Below, in pieces: positions 32,075-40,152 of a stretch of DNA of 64,000 nucleotides. Position numbers and translations under genes: made by a program. The notes beneath the pieces were generated by a model, which did no database searches, was not told the origin of the DNA, and was given only the letters and a program-made list of their open reading frames with translations. The stretch is from the NCBI RefSeq assembly GCF_020084865.1, contig NZ_CP071953.1, forward strand, positions 1,860,001 to 1,924,000, given 5' to 3'. Every line of letters starts with the position of its first letter. The first letter of the stretch is position 1. The stretch is from Candidatus Kaistella beijingensis (GTDB taxonomy: Bacteria; Bacteroidota; Bacteroidia; Flavobacteriales; Weeksellaceae).

Positions 32075-33961
32075 ATGGAAAATACAGTAAACCCAGGATT
32101 TTCATTTGATTTGCCAAAAGGAAATTCATCAATTATAAAAGTAATCGGAGTTGGTGGCGGTGGAAACAACGCTTTGAAACACATGTACGAACGCGGAATT
32201 CACGGCGTGGATTTCGTTATCTGCAACACCGACTCACAAACGCTTGACAACAACCCGGTTTCCAACAAAGTTCAGTTGGGAATCTCAATGACAGAAGGAC
32301 TTGGAGCCGGAGCTGATCCTGAAGTTGGTGAAAAAGCAGCCATCGAAAGCATCGAGGAAATCAAAGCTGCGATGGGACAAAATACTAAAATGGTCTTCAT
32401 CACCGCAGGAATGGGAGGTGGAACCGGAACCGGAGCTGCTCCCGTTATCGCAAAAATTGCCAAAGACATGGGAATTCTTACCGTGGGAATCGTGACCGTT
32501 CCTTTCAGTTTTGAGGGGAAACGTCGTCTGGAACAAGCGGAACTCGGTCTTGACAAATTAAGAAGCAATGTTGATTCATTAATCGTCATCAATAATGATA
32601 AACTTCGTCAACAGTTCGGAAATCTTGGCTTTAAATCAGGTTTCTCGAAAGCCGATGAAGTTTTAACCAACGCCGCAAAAGGAATGGCAGAAGTAATTAC
32701 TGGTTACTTCGACGTCAATATCGACTTCCGTGATGCGAAATCGGTTCTTCAAAATTCAGGAACTGCATTAATGTCGAATGGTGTTGCATCCGGCGAAAAC
32801 AAAGCCGAAGACGCGGTAAGAAAAGCATTGGACTCTCCATTGTTGAACGACAACAAAATTACGGGAGCGAAAAATGTTCTTCTCTTAATTCGAAGCGGCA
32901 CCGAAGAAGTTACGATGGACGAAATCGGAGTTATTATGGATCACATTCAGAAAGAAGCGGGCAACACCGCGGATATTATTTTCGGGGTGGGTACGGATGA
33001 AGAATTGGGCGATTCAGTAAGCGTTTTGGTCATTGCGACAGGTTTCGCAAAAGACAACCACAAACATGCAGGAACTACCGAGAAAATCAAATTTTCGTTA
33101 GCAGATTCCATGGAAAAATCGGTTCAAAAAGAATCCCCTTTCAAACCAAAAACTGAAAAGCAGGAAATTAAGAGAGAAGATTTTGCAAGAAAAAGCCTTT
33201 TCGTTTTGGATGATGAAGAGGATTTAAACACACCCGAATTCAAAGTAAAAACGGTCGAAAAGAAAACCGTAATTGAGGTTGAAAAACCTGCGGAAATTAA
33301 GTACTTTGATTTAGAAGAAGAGGAAGTAATGCCTACCAAAAACATGGTGATTGACGAAGAGGAAACCACCGCTGAATTAGACTTGTTTTCTTATGAAGAC
33401 GACCTTTACGAAGAGCCTTTTTCACAATCTTTCACTTTTGAAACAGAAGATAAAGTTAAAGACGCTTCGACTTCAGTAAATTCATCAAAGGAAGAAGAAA
33501 CACCAATTAATATTAAATCATCTTTTTCTGAAGAAAAGCCAATAGAATTCAGTTTTTTCGTAAACGAACCGATTGAGGAGCCAATTGTTGAAACACCTCA
33601 ACCAAAGGCAGAAATCAAACCTGAACCGGTTCAAAAAATTGAGCCAAAGGTGGAAGAAAAAGTAGCTCAAACCATCGAAGAACCTATACAATTTGAGGTG
33701 GAAAATGATTTTACCTTCATCAGCAAAAAAACTTCAAACGACAAAGTTCAGGAGAGAAGAAATAAATTGAAAGAATTTAATTCAAGATACCAAAACCTCG
33801 ACCAAGAAAGTGATTTCGAAACGGTTCCTGCATTCAGAAGAAAAAATATTTCTATCGGACAAGAAAACGCTTCTGAACAGAAAATCAACACTTTCCTCTC
33901 TGAAAACGACGGCAGAATGCAGGTGAGAGAAAACAGGTTTTTGAATAAAGACGTGGATTAA
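32075..33961 (+). CDS. ftsZ: Cell division protein FtsZ with long C-terminal region
   Basis: A 628-residue tubulin homologue. The GTPase core (about 1-330) has GVGGGGNNALKHM near residue 26, the tubulin signature GGGTGTGAAPVIA near 112-124, and SFEGKRR, NNDKL and FRDAKSVL. The linker from about 340 to 580 is acidic, rich in Glu/Pro and much longer than in most bacteria. A conserved tail-peptide-like motif VPAFRRKN is near 583-590 and would bind FtsA; about 40 residues follow it. The FtsZ core normally ends near 320, so nearly half of the protein is tail. An octamer element fills the gap to yqeY. Confidence 0.97.
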   Translation: MENTVNPGFSFDLPKGNSSIIKVIGVGGGGNNALKHMYERGIHGVDFVICNTDSQTLDNNPVSNKVQLGISMTEGLGAGADPEVGEKAAIESIEEIKAAMGQNTKMVFITAGMGGGTGTGAAPVIAKIAKDMGILTVGIVTVPFSFEGKRRLEQAELGLDKLRSNVDSLIVINNDKLRQQFGNLGFKSGFSKADEVLTNAAKGMAEVITGYFDVNIDFRDAKSVLQNSGTALMSNGVASGENKAEDAVRKALDSPLLNDNKITGAKNVLLLIRSGTEEVTMDEIGVIMDHIQKEAGNTADIIFGVGTDEELGDSVSVLVIATGFAKDNHKHAGTTEKIKFSLADSMEKSVQKESPFKPKTEKQEIKREDFARKSLFVLDDEEDLNTPEFKVKTVEKKTVIEVEKPAEIKYFDLEEEEVMPTKNMVIDEEETTAELDLFSYEDDLYEEPFSQSFTFETEDKVKDASTSVNSSKEEETPINIKSSFSEEKPIEFSFFVNEPIEEPIVETPQPKAEIKPEPVQKIEPKVEEKVAQTIEEPIQFEVENDFTFISKKTSNDKVQERRNKLKEFNSRYQNLDQESDFETVPAFRRKNISIGQENASEQKINTFLSENDGRMQVRENRFLNKDVD

Positions 33962-33963
33962 TG

Positions 33964-34047
33964 TATCAATTGACCAATGTGAAAATGCAACATTCAAAAT
34001 GGTTACTTACAGCATCATTGCTACATTGGTAAATTTTTAGATTGTTA
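33964..34047. repeat. Inverted octamer-array element between ftsZ and the YqeY gene
   Basis: Left arm units of eight bases: TATCAATT, GACCAATG, TGAAAATG, CAACATTC (33964-33995). Right arm: CATTGCTA, CATTGGTA, AATTTTTA, GATTGTTA (34016-34047). Right units are the reverse complement of the left consensus (TANCAATN), so the period here is eight and not seven. Confidence 0.75.
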
Positions 34048-34058
34048 AATTGGAAAAA

Positions 34059-34505
34059 ATGAGTTTAGAAAATACCATCAACGACGCGATAAAAACCGCC
34101 ATGAAAGAGAAAGACAAAGTGGCTTTGGATTCTCTGAGAGCGGTGAAGTCACAGATTTTATTATTAAAAACCGAAGCAAAAGGTGCAGATGTTTCCGCCG
34201 AACAGGAAATTGCCATTTTGCAGCGGATGATTAAGCAGCGAAAAGATTCTTTCGAGCAGTTCGTCGCACAGGGAAGAAACGACTTAGCGGAAGTGGAAGA
34301 AGCACAGATGAAAGTGATTGAGAAATACCTTCCTGCCCAACTTTCACCGGAAGAATTGGAAGCTGAAATGAAGAAAATTATCGCCGAAACAGGAGCAGAA
34401 ACGATGAAAGATTTAGGAAAAGTAATGGGAATTGCCTCCAAAGCATTCGCCGGAAAAAGTGACGGAAAAAGCATTTCCGAAATGGCGAAGAAATTACTTT
34501 CTTAA
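34059..34505 (+). CDS. GatB/YqeY domain protein
   Basis: A 148-residue helical protein of the YqeY family, which shares the C-terminal tRNA-recognition domain of GatB. Visible signatures are MSLENTINDAIKTAMKEKDKVALDSLRAVKS, QEIAILQRMIKQRKDSFEQF and KYLPAQLSPEELEAEMKKII. Its role is unproven; a tRNA-linked function is inferred from the domain. A TTG at 34050 would add three residues, but the ATG at 34059 gives the common N-terminus. It is the last gene of the dcw run and ends before a 379-base gap with a strong terminator. Confidence 0.92.
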   Translation: MSLENTINDAIKTAMKEKDKVALDSLRAVKSQILLLKTEAKGADVSAEQEIAILQRMIKQRKDSFEQFVAQGRNDLAEVEEAQMKVIEKYLPAQLSPEELEAEMKKIIAETGAETMKDLGKVMGIASKAFAGKSDGKSISEMAKKLLS

Positions 34506-34616
34506 AATACGAAGGACGAAATGCGAATAACGAAAAAACATACTCCTTAAAGTAGAAAGTGGAAATTCAAATTTTTCGATTCACCATTCGTAATTCAAAC
34601 TTCGTAATTCGTACTT
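34505..34616. repeat. Inverted heptamer-array element after the YqeY gene
   Basis: The left arm reads AAATACG, AAGGACG, AAATGCG, AATAACG (34505-34532). The right arm has seven units from 34568 to 34616, all ending in TT (CAAATTT, TTCGATT, CACCATT, CGTAATT, CAAACTT, CGTAATT, CGTACTT). AATTACG/CGTAATT-type pairing joins the arms. It starts on the last base of the YqeY stop codon. Confidence 0.8.
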
Positions 34617-34654
34617 AAACAGGATATTCAACCTTTGCATATCGATTTGATTGT

Positions 34655-34685
34655 AACCCGGAATTTTTTTTGTTCCGGGTTTTTT
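34655..34685 (+). terminator. Strong terminator at the end of the dcw run
   Basis: AACCCGGAA (34655-34663) pairs perfectly with TTCCGGGTT (34673-34681), followed by more Ts. Confidence 0.92.
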
Positions 34686-34691
34686 GTTGTT

Positions 34692-34724
34692 AAACCTTAT
34701 AGGTTTCGGAATCCTATAAGGTTT
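34692..34724. repeat. Perfect 12-bp inverted repeat
   Basis: AAACCTTATAGG (34692-34703) and CCTATAAGGTTT (34713-34724) with a 9-base loop. I recall very similar AAACCTTATAGG palindromes as dispersed repeats in flavobacterial genomes. It is just downstream of the terminator and has no T-run of its own. Confidence 0.75.
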
Positions 34725-34798
34725 GCCAATTTGTCTGTTATAGGAATTTGGAATGATTTTGATAAACAGTATAGATGAAAAGTCATTTTAATAATCAT

Positions 34799-34806
34799 TA
34801 AATTTG
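34799..34806 (+). promoter_or_regulatory. TAAATTTG -7 element of the bacilliredoxin gene
   Basis: TAAATTTG matches TAnnTTTG and would give a 5' leader of about 75 bases containing the heptamer array at 34827-34854. No well-placed TTG was seen. Confidence 0.5.
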
Positions 34807-34826
34807 CAATTGGATGATTTGATGTT

Positions 34827-34854
34827 TCACCCAACATCCATCATCTAACACCCA
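34827..34854. repeat. Heptamer array upstream of the bacilliredoxin gene (NCAYCCR units)
   Basis: TCACCCA, ACATCCA, TCATCTA, ACACCCA in tandem; a GGATGATTTGATG stretch just before it (34812-34824) is a partial inverted partner. It lies in the predicted 5' leader. Confidence 0.75.
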
Positions 34855-34884
34855 ACCATAAAATTTAACTTTAAACAATATAAT

Positions 34885-35295
34885 ATGTATCCAGAAGAAT
34901 TAGTAATGCCGATGAAGCATGAACTTACCGATAAAGGTTTTGAAGATTTAACGACAGCTGAAGCAGTTGACAACGCCATCAAAAAAGAAGGTACAACTCT
35001 TTTGATGATTAATTCCGTTTGTGGTTGTGCAGCAGGAGCAGCAAGACCGGGCGTGATTTATTCTTTGACAGGCGATAAAAAACCTGACCATTTGACCACT
35101 GTTTTTGCAGGTTTCGATACCGATGCAGTTGCAGAAGCGAGAAAATTTTTGGCGCCATTTCCGCCAAGTTCGCCTTGTGTAGCGCTTTTCAAAGATGGTG
35201 AATTGGTTCACATGTTGGAAAGACATCACATCGAAGGAAATCCTGCAGGAGCAATCGCTGCAAACTTGCAGGCTGCTTATGATGAATACTGCTAA
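34885..35295 (+). CDS. BrxA/BrxB family bacilliredoxin
   Basis: A 136-residue thioredoxin-fold protein of the BrxA/BrxB (YphP/YqiW) family. It begins MYPEELVMPMKHELTDKGF, with the redox motif CGC (SVCGCAAGAARPG near residues 49-61) and the family tail PFPPSSPCVALFKDG...MLERHHIEGN. In Firmicutes these proteins reduce bacillithiol mixed disulfides; the thiol cofactor in this organism is not shown by the window. It has its own promoter and terminator. Confidence 0.93.
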   Translation: MYPEELVMPMKHELTDKGFEDLTTAEAVDNAIKKEGTTLLMINSVCGCAAGAARPGVIYSLTGDKKPDHLTTVFAGFDTDAVAEARKFLAPFPPSSPCVALFKDGELVHMLERHHIEGNPAGAIAANLQAAYDEYC

Positions 35296-35315
35296 AATAA
35301 ACTTTTAGGTATGAT

Positions 35316-35346
35316 AAAAATTCCGTTCGATTGAACGGAATTTTTT
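35316..35346 (+). terminator. Terminator of the bacilliredoxin gene
   Basis: AAAAATTCCGTTC (35316-35328) pairs with GAACGGAATTTTT (35333-35345) around a GATT loop and ends in six Ts. Confidence 0.92.
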
Positions 35347-35386
35347 GTTTCAGAAAGTCTTAAAATCTTATTTAAAAGAAAAATAT

Positions 35387-35394
35387 TATATTTG
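35387..35394 (+). promoter_or_regulatory. TATATTTG -7 element abutting the GH3 gene start
   Basis: TATATTTG ends five bases before the ATG at 35400, predicting a leaderless or nearly leaderless transcript. No TTG at the normal distance. Confidence 0.55.
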
Positions 35395-35399
35395 TCAAT

Positions 35400-36914
35400 A
35401 TGGCAACAAAAGCGCTCTTCAACACGGTGGTGAATTGGTTTATCCGACAGAGGATAGACCAAATTCAAAACTTCATGAACCATCCTGTTGAAACGCAAAA
35501 CGGCGTCTTATTCTCCCAACTTTATTTTGCTGAAAATACAGATTACGGGAAAATTCACGGCTTCAATTCCATTTCAAACTACAATGATTTTACCCGAAAT
35601 GTTCCGATTGTAACTTACGAAGATTTCGAACCTTACATTGAAAAAGCAAGACAGGGAAATCCCGATATTTTTTGGCCGGGTTACATCAGAAAATTTGCCA
35701 AATCTTCTGGAACGACCAATGCGAAAAGCAAGTTCATCCCTATTTCTGATGAGAGTTTGGAAGACTGTCATTTCAAGGCAGGAAAAGATTTGCTTTCCAT
35801 TTACGCCAACAATCATCCTGAAAATTCTTTGTTTTCCAATAAAAATTTAAGACTCGGTGGAAGTTCGGAATTGTACGAAGATTTCAACACAAAATTTGGA
35901 GATTTGTCAGCGATTATGATTGAGAACCTTCCGTTTTGGGTGGAAATCACCACCACTCCAAGCAGAAAAGTTTCCTTAATGTCGGAATGGGAAAGCAAAT
36001 TGAAAGCAATTATTTCTGAAGTAAAAAATGAAGATGTGGGAAGCTTAACCGGAGTTCCAAGTTGGATGATGGTTTTGTTGCAAAGAACTTTAACCGAAAC
36101 TGGTTATTCCAATATTTCGGAATTATGGCCCAATCTTGAAGTTTTTTTCCATGGCGGAATTAGCTTTAAACCTTACCGAGAACAGTACAGGAAAATCATC
36201 GGAAAAGACATCAATTACTACGAGATTTATAACGCTTCTGAAGGTTTTTTCGGAATTCAGGACCAATCGGGAAGTGATGAAATGTTGCTGATGCTCGACT
36301 ACGGAATCTTTTACGAGTTTATTCCAATGGAGCAATTTAACCCAAATAATTTGCAGGCAATTCCTTTGGAAGAAGTTGAAATCGGGAAAAATTATGCGAT
36401 GGTCATTACGACAAACAGCGGACTTTGGCGCTATTTAATCGGCGATACGGTGAGATTTACTTCCATTCAGCCATTCAGAATTAAAATTTCAGGGCGAACC
36501 AAACATTATATTAATGCTTTTGGTGAGGAACTGATGATTGATAACGTGGAAACGGCTTTAACAAAAGCTTGTGAAGCGACCGATTCTACCATCATCGATT
36601 TTACCGGAGCTCCGGTTTTTATGAAAGATGGCGAAAGCGGTGCACATGAATGGATTTTCGAATTCAGCAAAAGCCCTTCTGATTTAGACCGTTTTACAGA
36701 AATTTTCGACAAGCATTTAAAATCTGTCAATTCAGATTATGAAGCGAAACGTTATAATAACATGACCTTAAAAAAACCTGTCGTTCACGTTGCAAAACCG
36801 CAACTTTTTTACAATTGGATGTCGGAACGTGGAAAATTGGGCGGACAAAATAAAGTCCCGAGATTGAGTAACGACCGGGAATACATTGATCCGCTTTTAA
36901 AAATGAATCAATAA
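35400..36914 (+). CDS. GH3 auxin-responsive promoter family protein
   Basis: A 504-residue protein of the GH3 family, ANL-superfamily acyl-adenylating enzymes known in plants for conjugating amino acids to acyl hormones. The adenylate motif 1 is SSGTTNAKSKFIPIS (near residues 101-115); YNASEGFFGIQD (near 279-290) is the second ATP motif, and FGEELMIDNVETAL the third-domain motif. Bacterial members are common in Bacteroidota but their acyl substrate is unknown. The next gene is on the other strand, and no operon partner is visible. Confidence 0.9.
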   Translation: MATKALFNTVVNWFIRQRIDQIQNFMNHPVETQNGVLFSQLYFAENTDYGKIHGFNSISNYNDFTRNVPIVTYEDFEPYIEKARQGNPDIFWPGYIRKFAKSSGTTNAKSKFIPISDESLEDCHFKAGKDLLSIYANNHPENSLFSNKNLRLGGSSELYEDFNTKFGDLSAIMIENLPFWVEITTTPSRKVSLMSEWESKLKAIISEVKNEDVGSLTGVPSWMMVLLQRTLTETGYSNISELWPNLEVFFHGGISFKPYREQYRKIIGKDINYYEIYNASEGFFGIQDQSGSDEMLLMLDYGIFYEFIPMEQFNPNNLQAIPLEEVEIGKNYAMVITTNSGLWRYLIGDTVRFTSIQPFRIKISGRTKHYINAFGEELMIDNVETALTKACEATDSTIIDFTGAPVFMKDGESGAHEWIFEFSKSPSDLDRFTEIFDKHLKSVNSDYEAKRYNNMTLKKPVVHVAKPQLFYNWMSERGKLGGQNKVPRLSNDREYIDPLLKMNQ

Positions 36915-36942
36915 AAAAATTTTCTCAAGGCGAGTTCTTATA

Positions 36943-38313
36943 TTATTTTTTCTTCGTTTTCACTTTCTCCGCTTCCTCTTTAATAAAAGGATATTTCTGC
37001 TGCATATCTTCCAACAGATTTGGGTCGAGTCCTAAAGCGATGGAAAGGATATTTCGCCCTTCTTTCTGATTGTTGAGCTGGAAATAGCAGTTGCTCAACT
37101 GATAATACAATTCGGCTCTGTTGTGGAGTTTCGTCGCTTTTTTCAAGACAGAAATCGCTTCCTCGAATTCGCCAATCAACATCAAAACTTCGGAATAAGC
37201 GTACCAATTATAAAACCTTTGCGGCTCAAAATCGACGAGTTTTTTCAGGCATTCCAAGCTTTCCTCAAATCTCCCTGAATCAATGTAGAGAAAAGCTAAA
37301 CGTTTTTGGTAATCCAAATTGTTTTCGTTGAGAGAAACCGCCTCTTTGGCAAAATGCAGCGCCTCCTTCATTCCACCCATATCTTCATAAATATAGGATT
37401 GTTCCATCATTGAAAGATAGAATTGAGGATCGTCTCTCAAAGATTTTTGGAAGGAATTTAAAGCTAAAACAGGTTGCTTGTTTTCTTTGTAACACAACCC
37501 AATTTTATAGTAAGTGAAGGATTTCGTGTATTCCAAATCCAACATTTCCTCGTAAACGGAAATCGCTTTTTGCCATTCTCCCATCGCTTCGTAGCACGCC
37601 GCTTTGTTGGCATAAACTCCGATGGATTCTGAATTAATGGCTAAAAGATAATCGAACCCTTTAATCGCTTCCTCATAATTTTTTCGGTTGAAATAAAACT
37701 GTCCGTATTCGTACCACGCGGTTTCAGAAAACGCATATTTGTCGAGATAATCGTTCAAAAACTCTATCGCTTCCTCGCTTCGGTTCAGCTGATTGTAGCA
37801 ATACATCACGTTTTCCAAAGAATATTCATCTTGTGGATCAAACTGTAAAGCGAGTTTGTAATGTTTAAGCGCATTGAAAGGATCTTCCAAATTCACGTAT
37901 TCATCGGCAATAAAATTGTGTAGAAAGTTTTCCTCTTCTTCCAATTCCAAAGCTTTTTCGCAGTATTCAATTGCTCTTCTCGGGTTTCCGAGATTGGAGT
38001 AATATTTCGCACAGCAAACCAAGAAATCAGTATTTTCCATGGAAGGCTCTTTGAGTTCCTCCATCAATTCTTTTGCCTGCGTATAGTTTTCGAGTTCCAA
38101 AAGGACTTCGAATTTTTTTGTTTTTAATTCAATAGAATTGGGGTGAATTTTCAGTGCGTAGTTTGTCGCCATTTCCGCATAAGAAATATCCCCGATTTCA
38201 AGATAGTAGATAATGATTTCTTCAAATTCTTCAGTTTCGAAGTAGAATTCCTCATTATTTTCAACCATCTTTTCGAACTTTTCTACAAGTTCATTTTCAA
38301 AAAATTCTTCCAA
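36943..38313 (-). CDS. Tetratricopeptide repeat protein
   Basis: A 456-residue cytosolic protein made almost entirely of TPR units. Typical helices such as GNPRRAIEYCEKALELE, EDPFNALKHYKLALQFDPQ and NYEEAIKGFDYLLAINSES recur at about 34-residue intervals from residue 40 to 440. No signal peptide or catalytic domain is visible, so it is probably a scaffold. The start is TTG at 38313 (MEEFFENELVEKFEK); an ATG at 38268 is the alternative. The C-terminus is basic (KVKTKKK). It follows glmM on the same strand after about 98 bases with no terminator seen between. Confidence 0.88.
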   Translation of the reverse strand: MEEFFENELVEKFEKMVENNEEFYFETEEFEEIIIYYLEIGDISYAEMATNYALKIHPNSIELKTKKFEVLLELENYTQAKELMEELKEPSMENTDFLVCCAKYYSNLGNPRRAIEYCEKALELEEEENFLHNFIADEYVNLEDPFNALKHYKLALQFDPQDEYSLENVMYCYNQLNRSEEAIEFLNDYLDKYAFSETAWYEYGQFYFNRKNYEEAIKGFDYLLAINSESIGVYANKAACYEAMGEWQKAISVYEEMLDLEYTKSFTYYKIGLCYKENKQPVLALNSFQKSLRDDPQFYLSMMEQSYIYEDMGGMKEALHFAKEAVSLNENNLDYQKRLAFLYIDSGRFEESLECLKKLVDFEPQRFYNWYAYSEVLMLIGEFEEAISVLKKATKLHNRAELYYQLSNCYFQLNNQKEGRNILSIALGLDPNLLEDMQQKYPFIKEEAEKVKTKKK

Positions 38314-38411
38314 TTTATTTTTTCTCGTTATTTCAATGCCCGAAATTATCTTGCAGGCTTTGAAAAACTTTTTTAGTTAAAATTTCTTTGTTCTAATTTA
38401 GAAAAAATATT

Positions 38412-39794
38412 CTAAATCAAACTTTTTATTTTGTCGATCATTCGATCTCCTAAATCATCCGCTTCTTCCTGTGAAAATGCTTCCGTATAAATTCGGATAA
38501 TCGGTTCTGTATTCGATTTTCTCAAGTGAACCCAATTTTTTTCAAAATCGATCTTCACGCCATCTACAGTAGAAACTTCTTCGTTTTGATATTCCTTTTC
38601 CATTTTGGTTAAAAGTGCATCCACGTCGATATCGGGAGTCAGTTCAATTTTCTTTTTCCCCATGAAATAACTCGGATAAGTTGCTCTCAATTCAGAAACC
38701 GTTTTGTTTTCTTTTGCCAAATGGGTCAAAAACAAGGCAACTCCCACCAAAGAATCTCTTCCGTAATGAAGGTCTGGATAAATAATTCCCCCGTTTCCTT
38801 CGCCGCCGATCACCGCATTTTTTTCTTTCATTAAAGTCACCACATTCACTTCTCCCACTGCGCTTGCGAAATATTCTGAATCGTGTTTTCTTGCCACATC
38901 TCGCAACGCACGACTCGAACTTAAATTAGAAATTGCCGCACCTTTTTTGTGTTTCAACAAATAATCAGCAACGGCAACCAATGTGTATTCTTCACCGAAA
39001 AGTTCCCCGTTTTCATCCACTAAAGCCAATCGGTCTACATCAGGATCGACAACGATTCCCAAATCTGCTTTTTCTTTTTTTACCAGTTCACAGATGTCGC
39101 CTAAATGTTCTTTCAACGGTTCTGGATTGTGCGGAAAATGACCGTTTGGTTCGCAATATAGTTTTACCACTTCACAACCAAGTTCTTCCAGAAGTTGTGG
39201 TATCGCGATTCCTCCTGTGGAATTTACGGCATCAACAACGACTTTGTATTTCTTCGATTTAATCGCTTCTGCATCGACCATCGGTAAATCAAGGATTTTT
39301 TTGATGTGGATATTGAAAGCGTCATCACGCGTTTCATACTTTCCTAAATCATCAACTTCTGCGTAAGTAAAGTCTTCACTTTCTGCTAAAGCTAAAACTT
39401 CTGCACCGTTTTCTCCGTTGATGAATTCTCCTTTTTCGTTGAGTAATTTCAAAGCATTCCATTGTTTTGGATTGTGGGAAGCGGTTAAAATAATTCCGCC
39501 ATCTGCATTCAATTCGGGAACCATCACTTCCACGGTAGGAGTGGTAGAAAGTCCCAAATCAACCACATTTATTCCCAATCCTTGAAGCGTCGCGGTAACC
39601 AAAGAATTCACCATTGCTCCTGAAATTCGGGCATCACGACCAACAACAAGCGTTAAATCTTTTTTGTTTTTATTATTCTGAAGCCAGGTTCCAAATGCGG
39701 AAGTAAATTTTACCACATCGAGCGGCGTAAGGTTTTCATCAACTTTTCCGCCGATGGTTCCGCGGATTCCTGAAATCGATTTAATTAAAGCCAT
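38412..39794 (-). CDS. glmM: Phosphoglucosamine mutase GlmM (phosphohexomutase family)
   Basis: A 460-residue alpha-D-phosphohexomutase. The phosphoserine loop TASHNPKQWNALKL is near residues 103-116, the metal loop DPDVDRLALVD near 246-256, the sugar-binding loop GEGNGGIIYP near 325 and the phosphate loop RKSNTEPIIRIYTE near 425. In this clade the annotation glmM is usual: it converts glucosamine-6-phosphate to glucosamine-1-phosphate for peptidoglycan and LPS. A phosphomannomutase role cannot be excluded. A TATTTTTG -7-like element lies upstream (39844-39851, minus strand). Confidence 0.9.
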   Translation of the reverse strand: MALIKSISGIRGTIGGKVDENLTPLDVVKFTSAFGTWLQNNKNKKDLTLVVGRDARISGAMVNSLVTATLQGLGINVVDLGLSTTPTVEVMVPELNADGGIILTASHNPKQWNALKLLNEKGEFINGENGAEVLALAESEDFTYAEVDDLGKYETRDDAFNIHIKKILDLPMVDAEAIKSKKYKVVVDAVNSTGGIAIPQLLEELGCEVVKLYCEPNGHFPHNPEPLKEHLGDICELVKKEKADLGIVVDPDVDRLALVDENGELFGEEYTLVAVADYLLKHKKGAAISNLSSSRALRDVARKHDSEYFASAVGEVNVVTLMKEKNAVIGGEGNGGIIYPDLHYGRDSLVGVALFLTHLAKENKTVSELRATYPSYFMGKKKIELTPDIDVDALLTKMEKEYQNEEVSTVDGVKIDFEKNWVHLRKSNTEPIIRIYTEAFSQEEADDLGDRMIDKIKSLI

Positions 39795-39843
39795 GCTAAA
39801 AATTTGAAATTTTTAAGTTTAAAATTCGGGATTTGTAATTCTG

Positions 39844-39851
39844 CAAAAATA
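39844..39851 (-). promoter_or_regulatory. TATTTTTG -7 element upstream of glmM
   Basis: Minus-strand TATTTTTG fits TAnnTTTG, about 50 bases before the glmM ATG. A -33 TTG was not found. Confidence 0.4.
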
Positions 39852-39881
39852 CGAATAAATAAAAAAGGAGAAATGAATTGT

Positions 39882-40031
39882 TTACGAACACCCACAATCC
39901 GAATCACATCCCGGTTTTCCATTTTTGAATTTTTTCGGTCCAAAATTTTTAGCAATAATTCTGAACAAAGAATATCCTGCAAACAAAACGATTGCGGCGA
40001 TGAGAATGTACTGAAAAATAAGTGAGTCCAT
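39882..40031 (-). CDS. FeoB-associated Cys-rich membrane protein
   Basis: A 49-residue protein: one membrane helix (SLIFQYILIAAIVLFAGYSL) followed by a short basic stretch and a cysteine cluster (GCDSDCGCS) at the C-terminus. Small proteins of this design typically follow feoB and are thought to help ferrous iron transfer. The frame is open upstream to 40064, but the ATG at 40031 (MDSLIFQY) puts the helix in the usual place, so I chose it. It lies about 120 bases downstream of feoB on the same strand. Confidence 0.8.
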   Translation of the reverse strand: MDSLIFQYILIAAIVLFAGYSLFRIIAKNFGPKKFKNGKPGCDSDCGCS

Positions 40032-40152
40032 AATTTTTGGTGCAGATGGGTGCAATTGTTGCAAGTTGAAAATCTTTAAAATATAAATTTTTGTCTCTTA
40101 TGTCAAGATACAACAAATTCAAACAAGACCAAATTTATCAAATAAAATCAAA

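Noticed and set aside
32272..32592. 106-codon open frame antisense to ftsZ
   Set aside because: Lies opposite the GTPase core and shows only shadow composition.
34037..34474. 145-codon open frame antisense to the YqeY gene
   Set aside because: Exact mirror of a conserved gene with Ser/Ala/Phe-rich shadow composition.
40032..40064. Upstream start for the FeoB-associated Cys-rich protein
   Set aside because: The extra residues (MQQLHPSAPKI) are out of pattern; the ATG at 40031 puts the helix at the N-terminus as usual.
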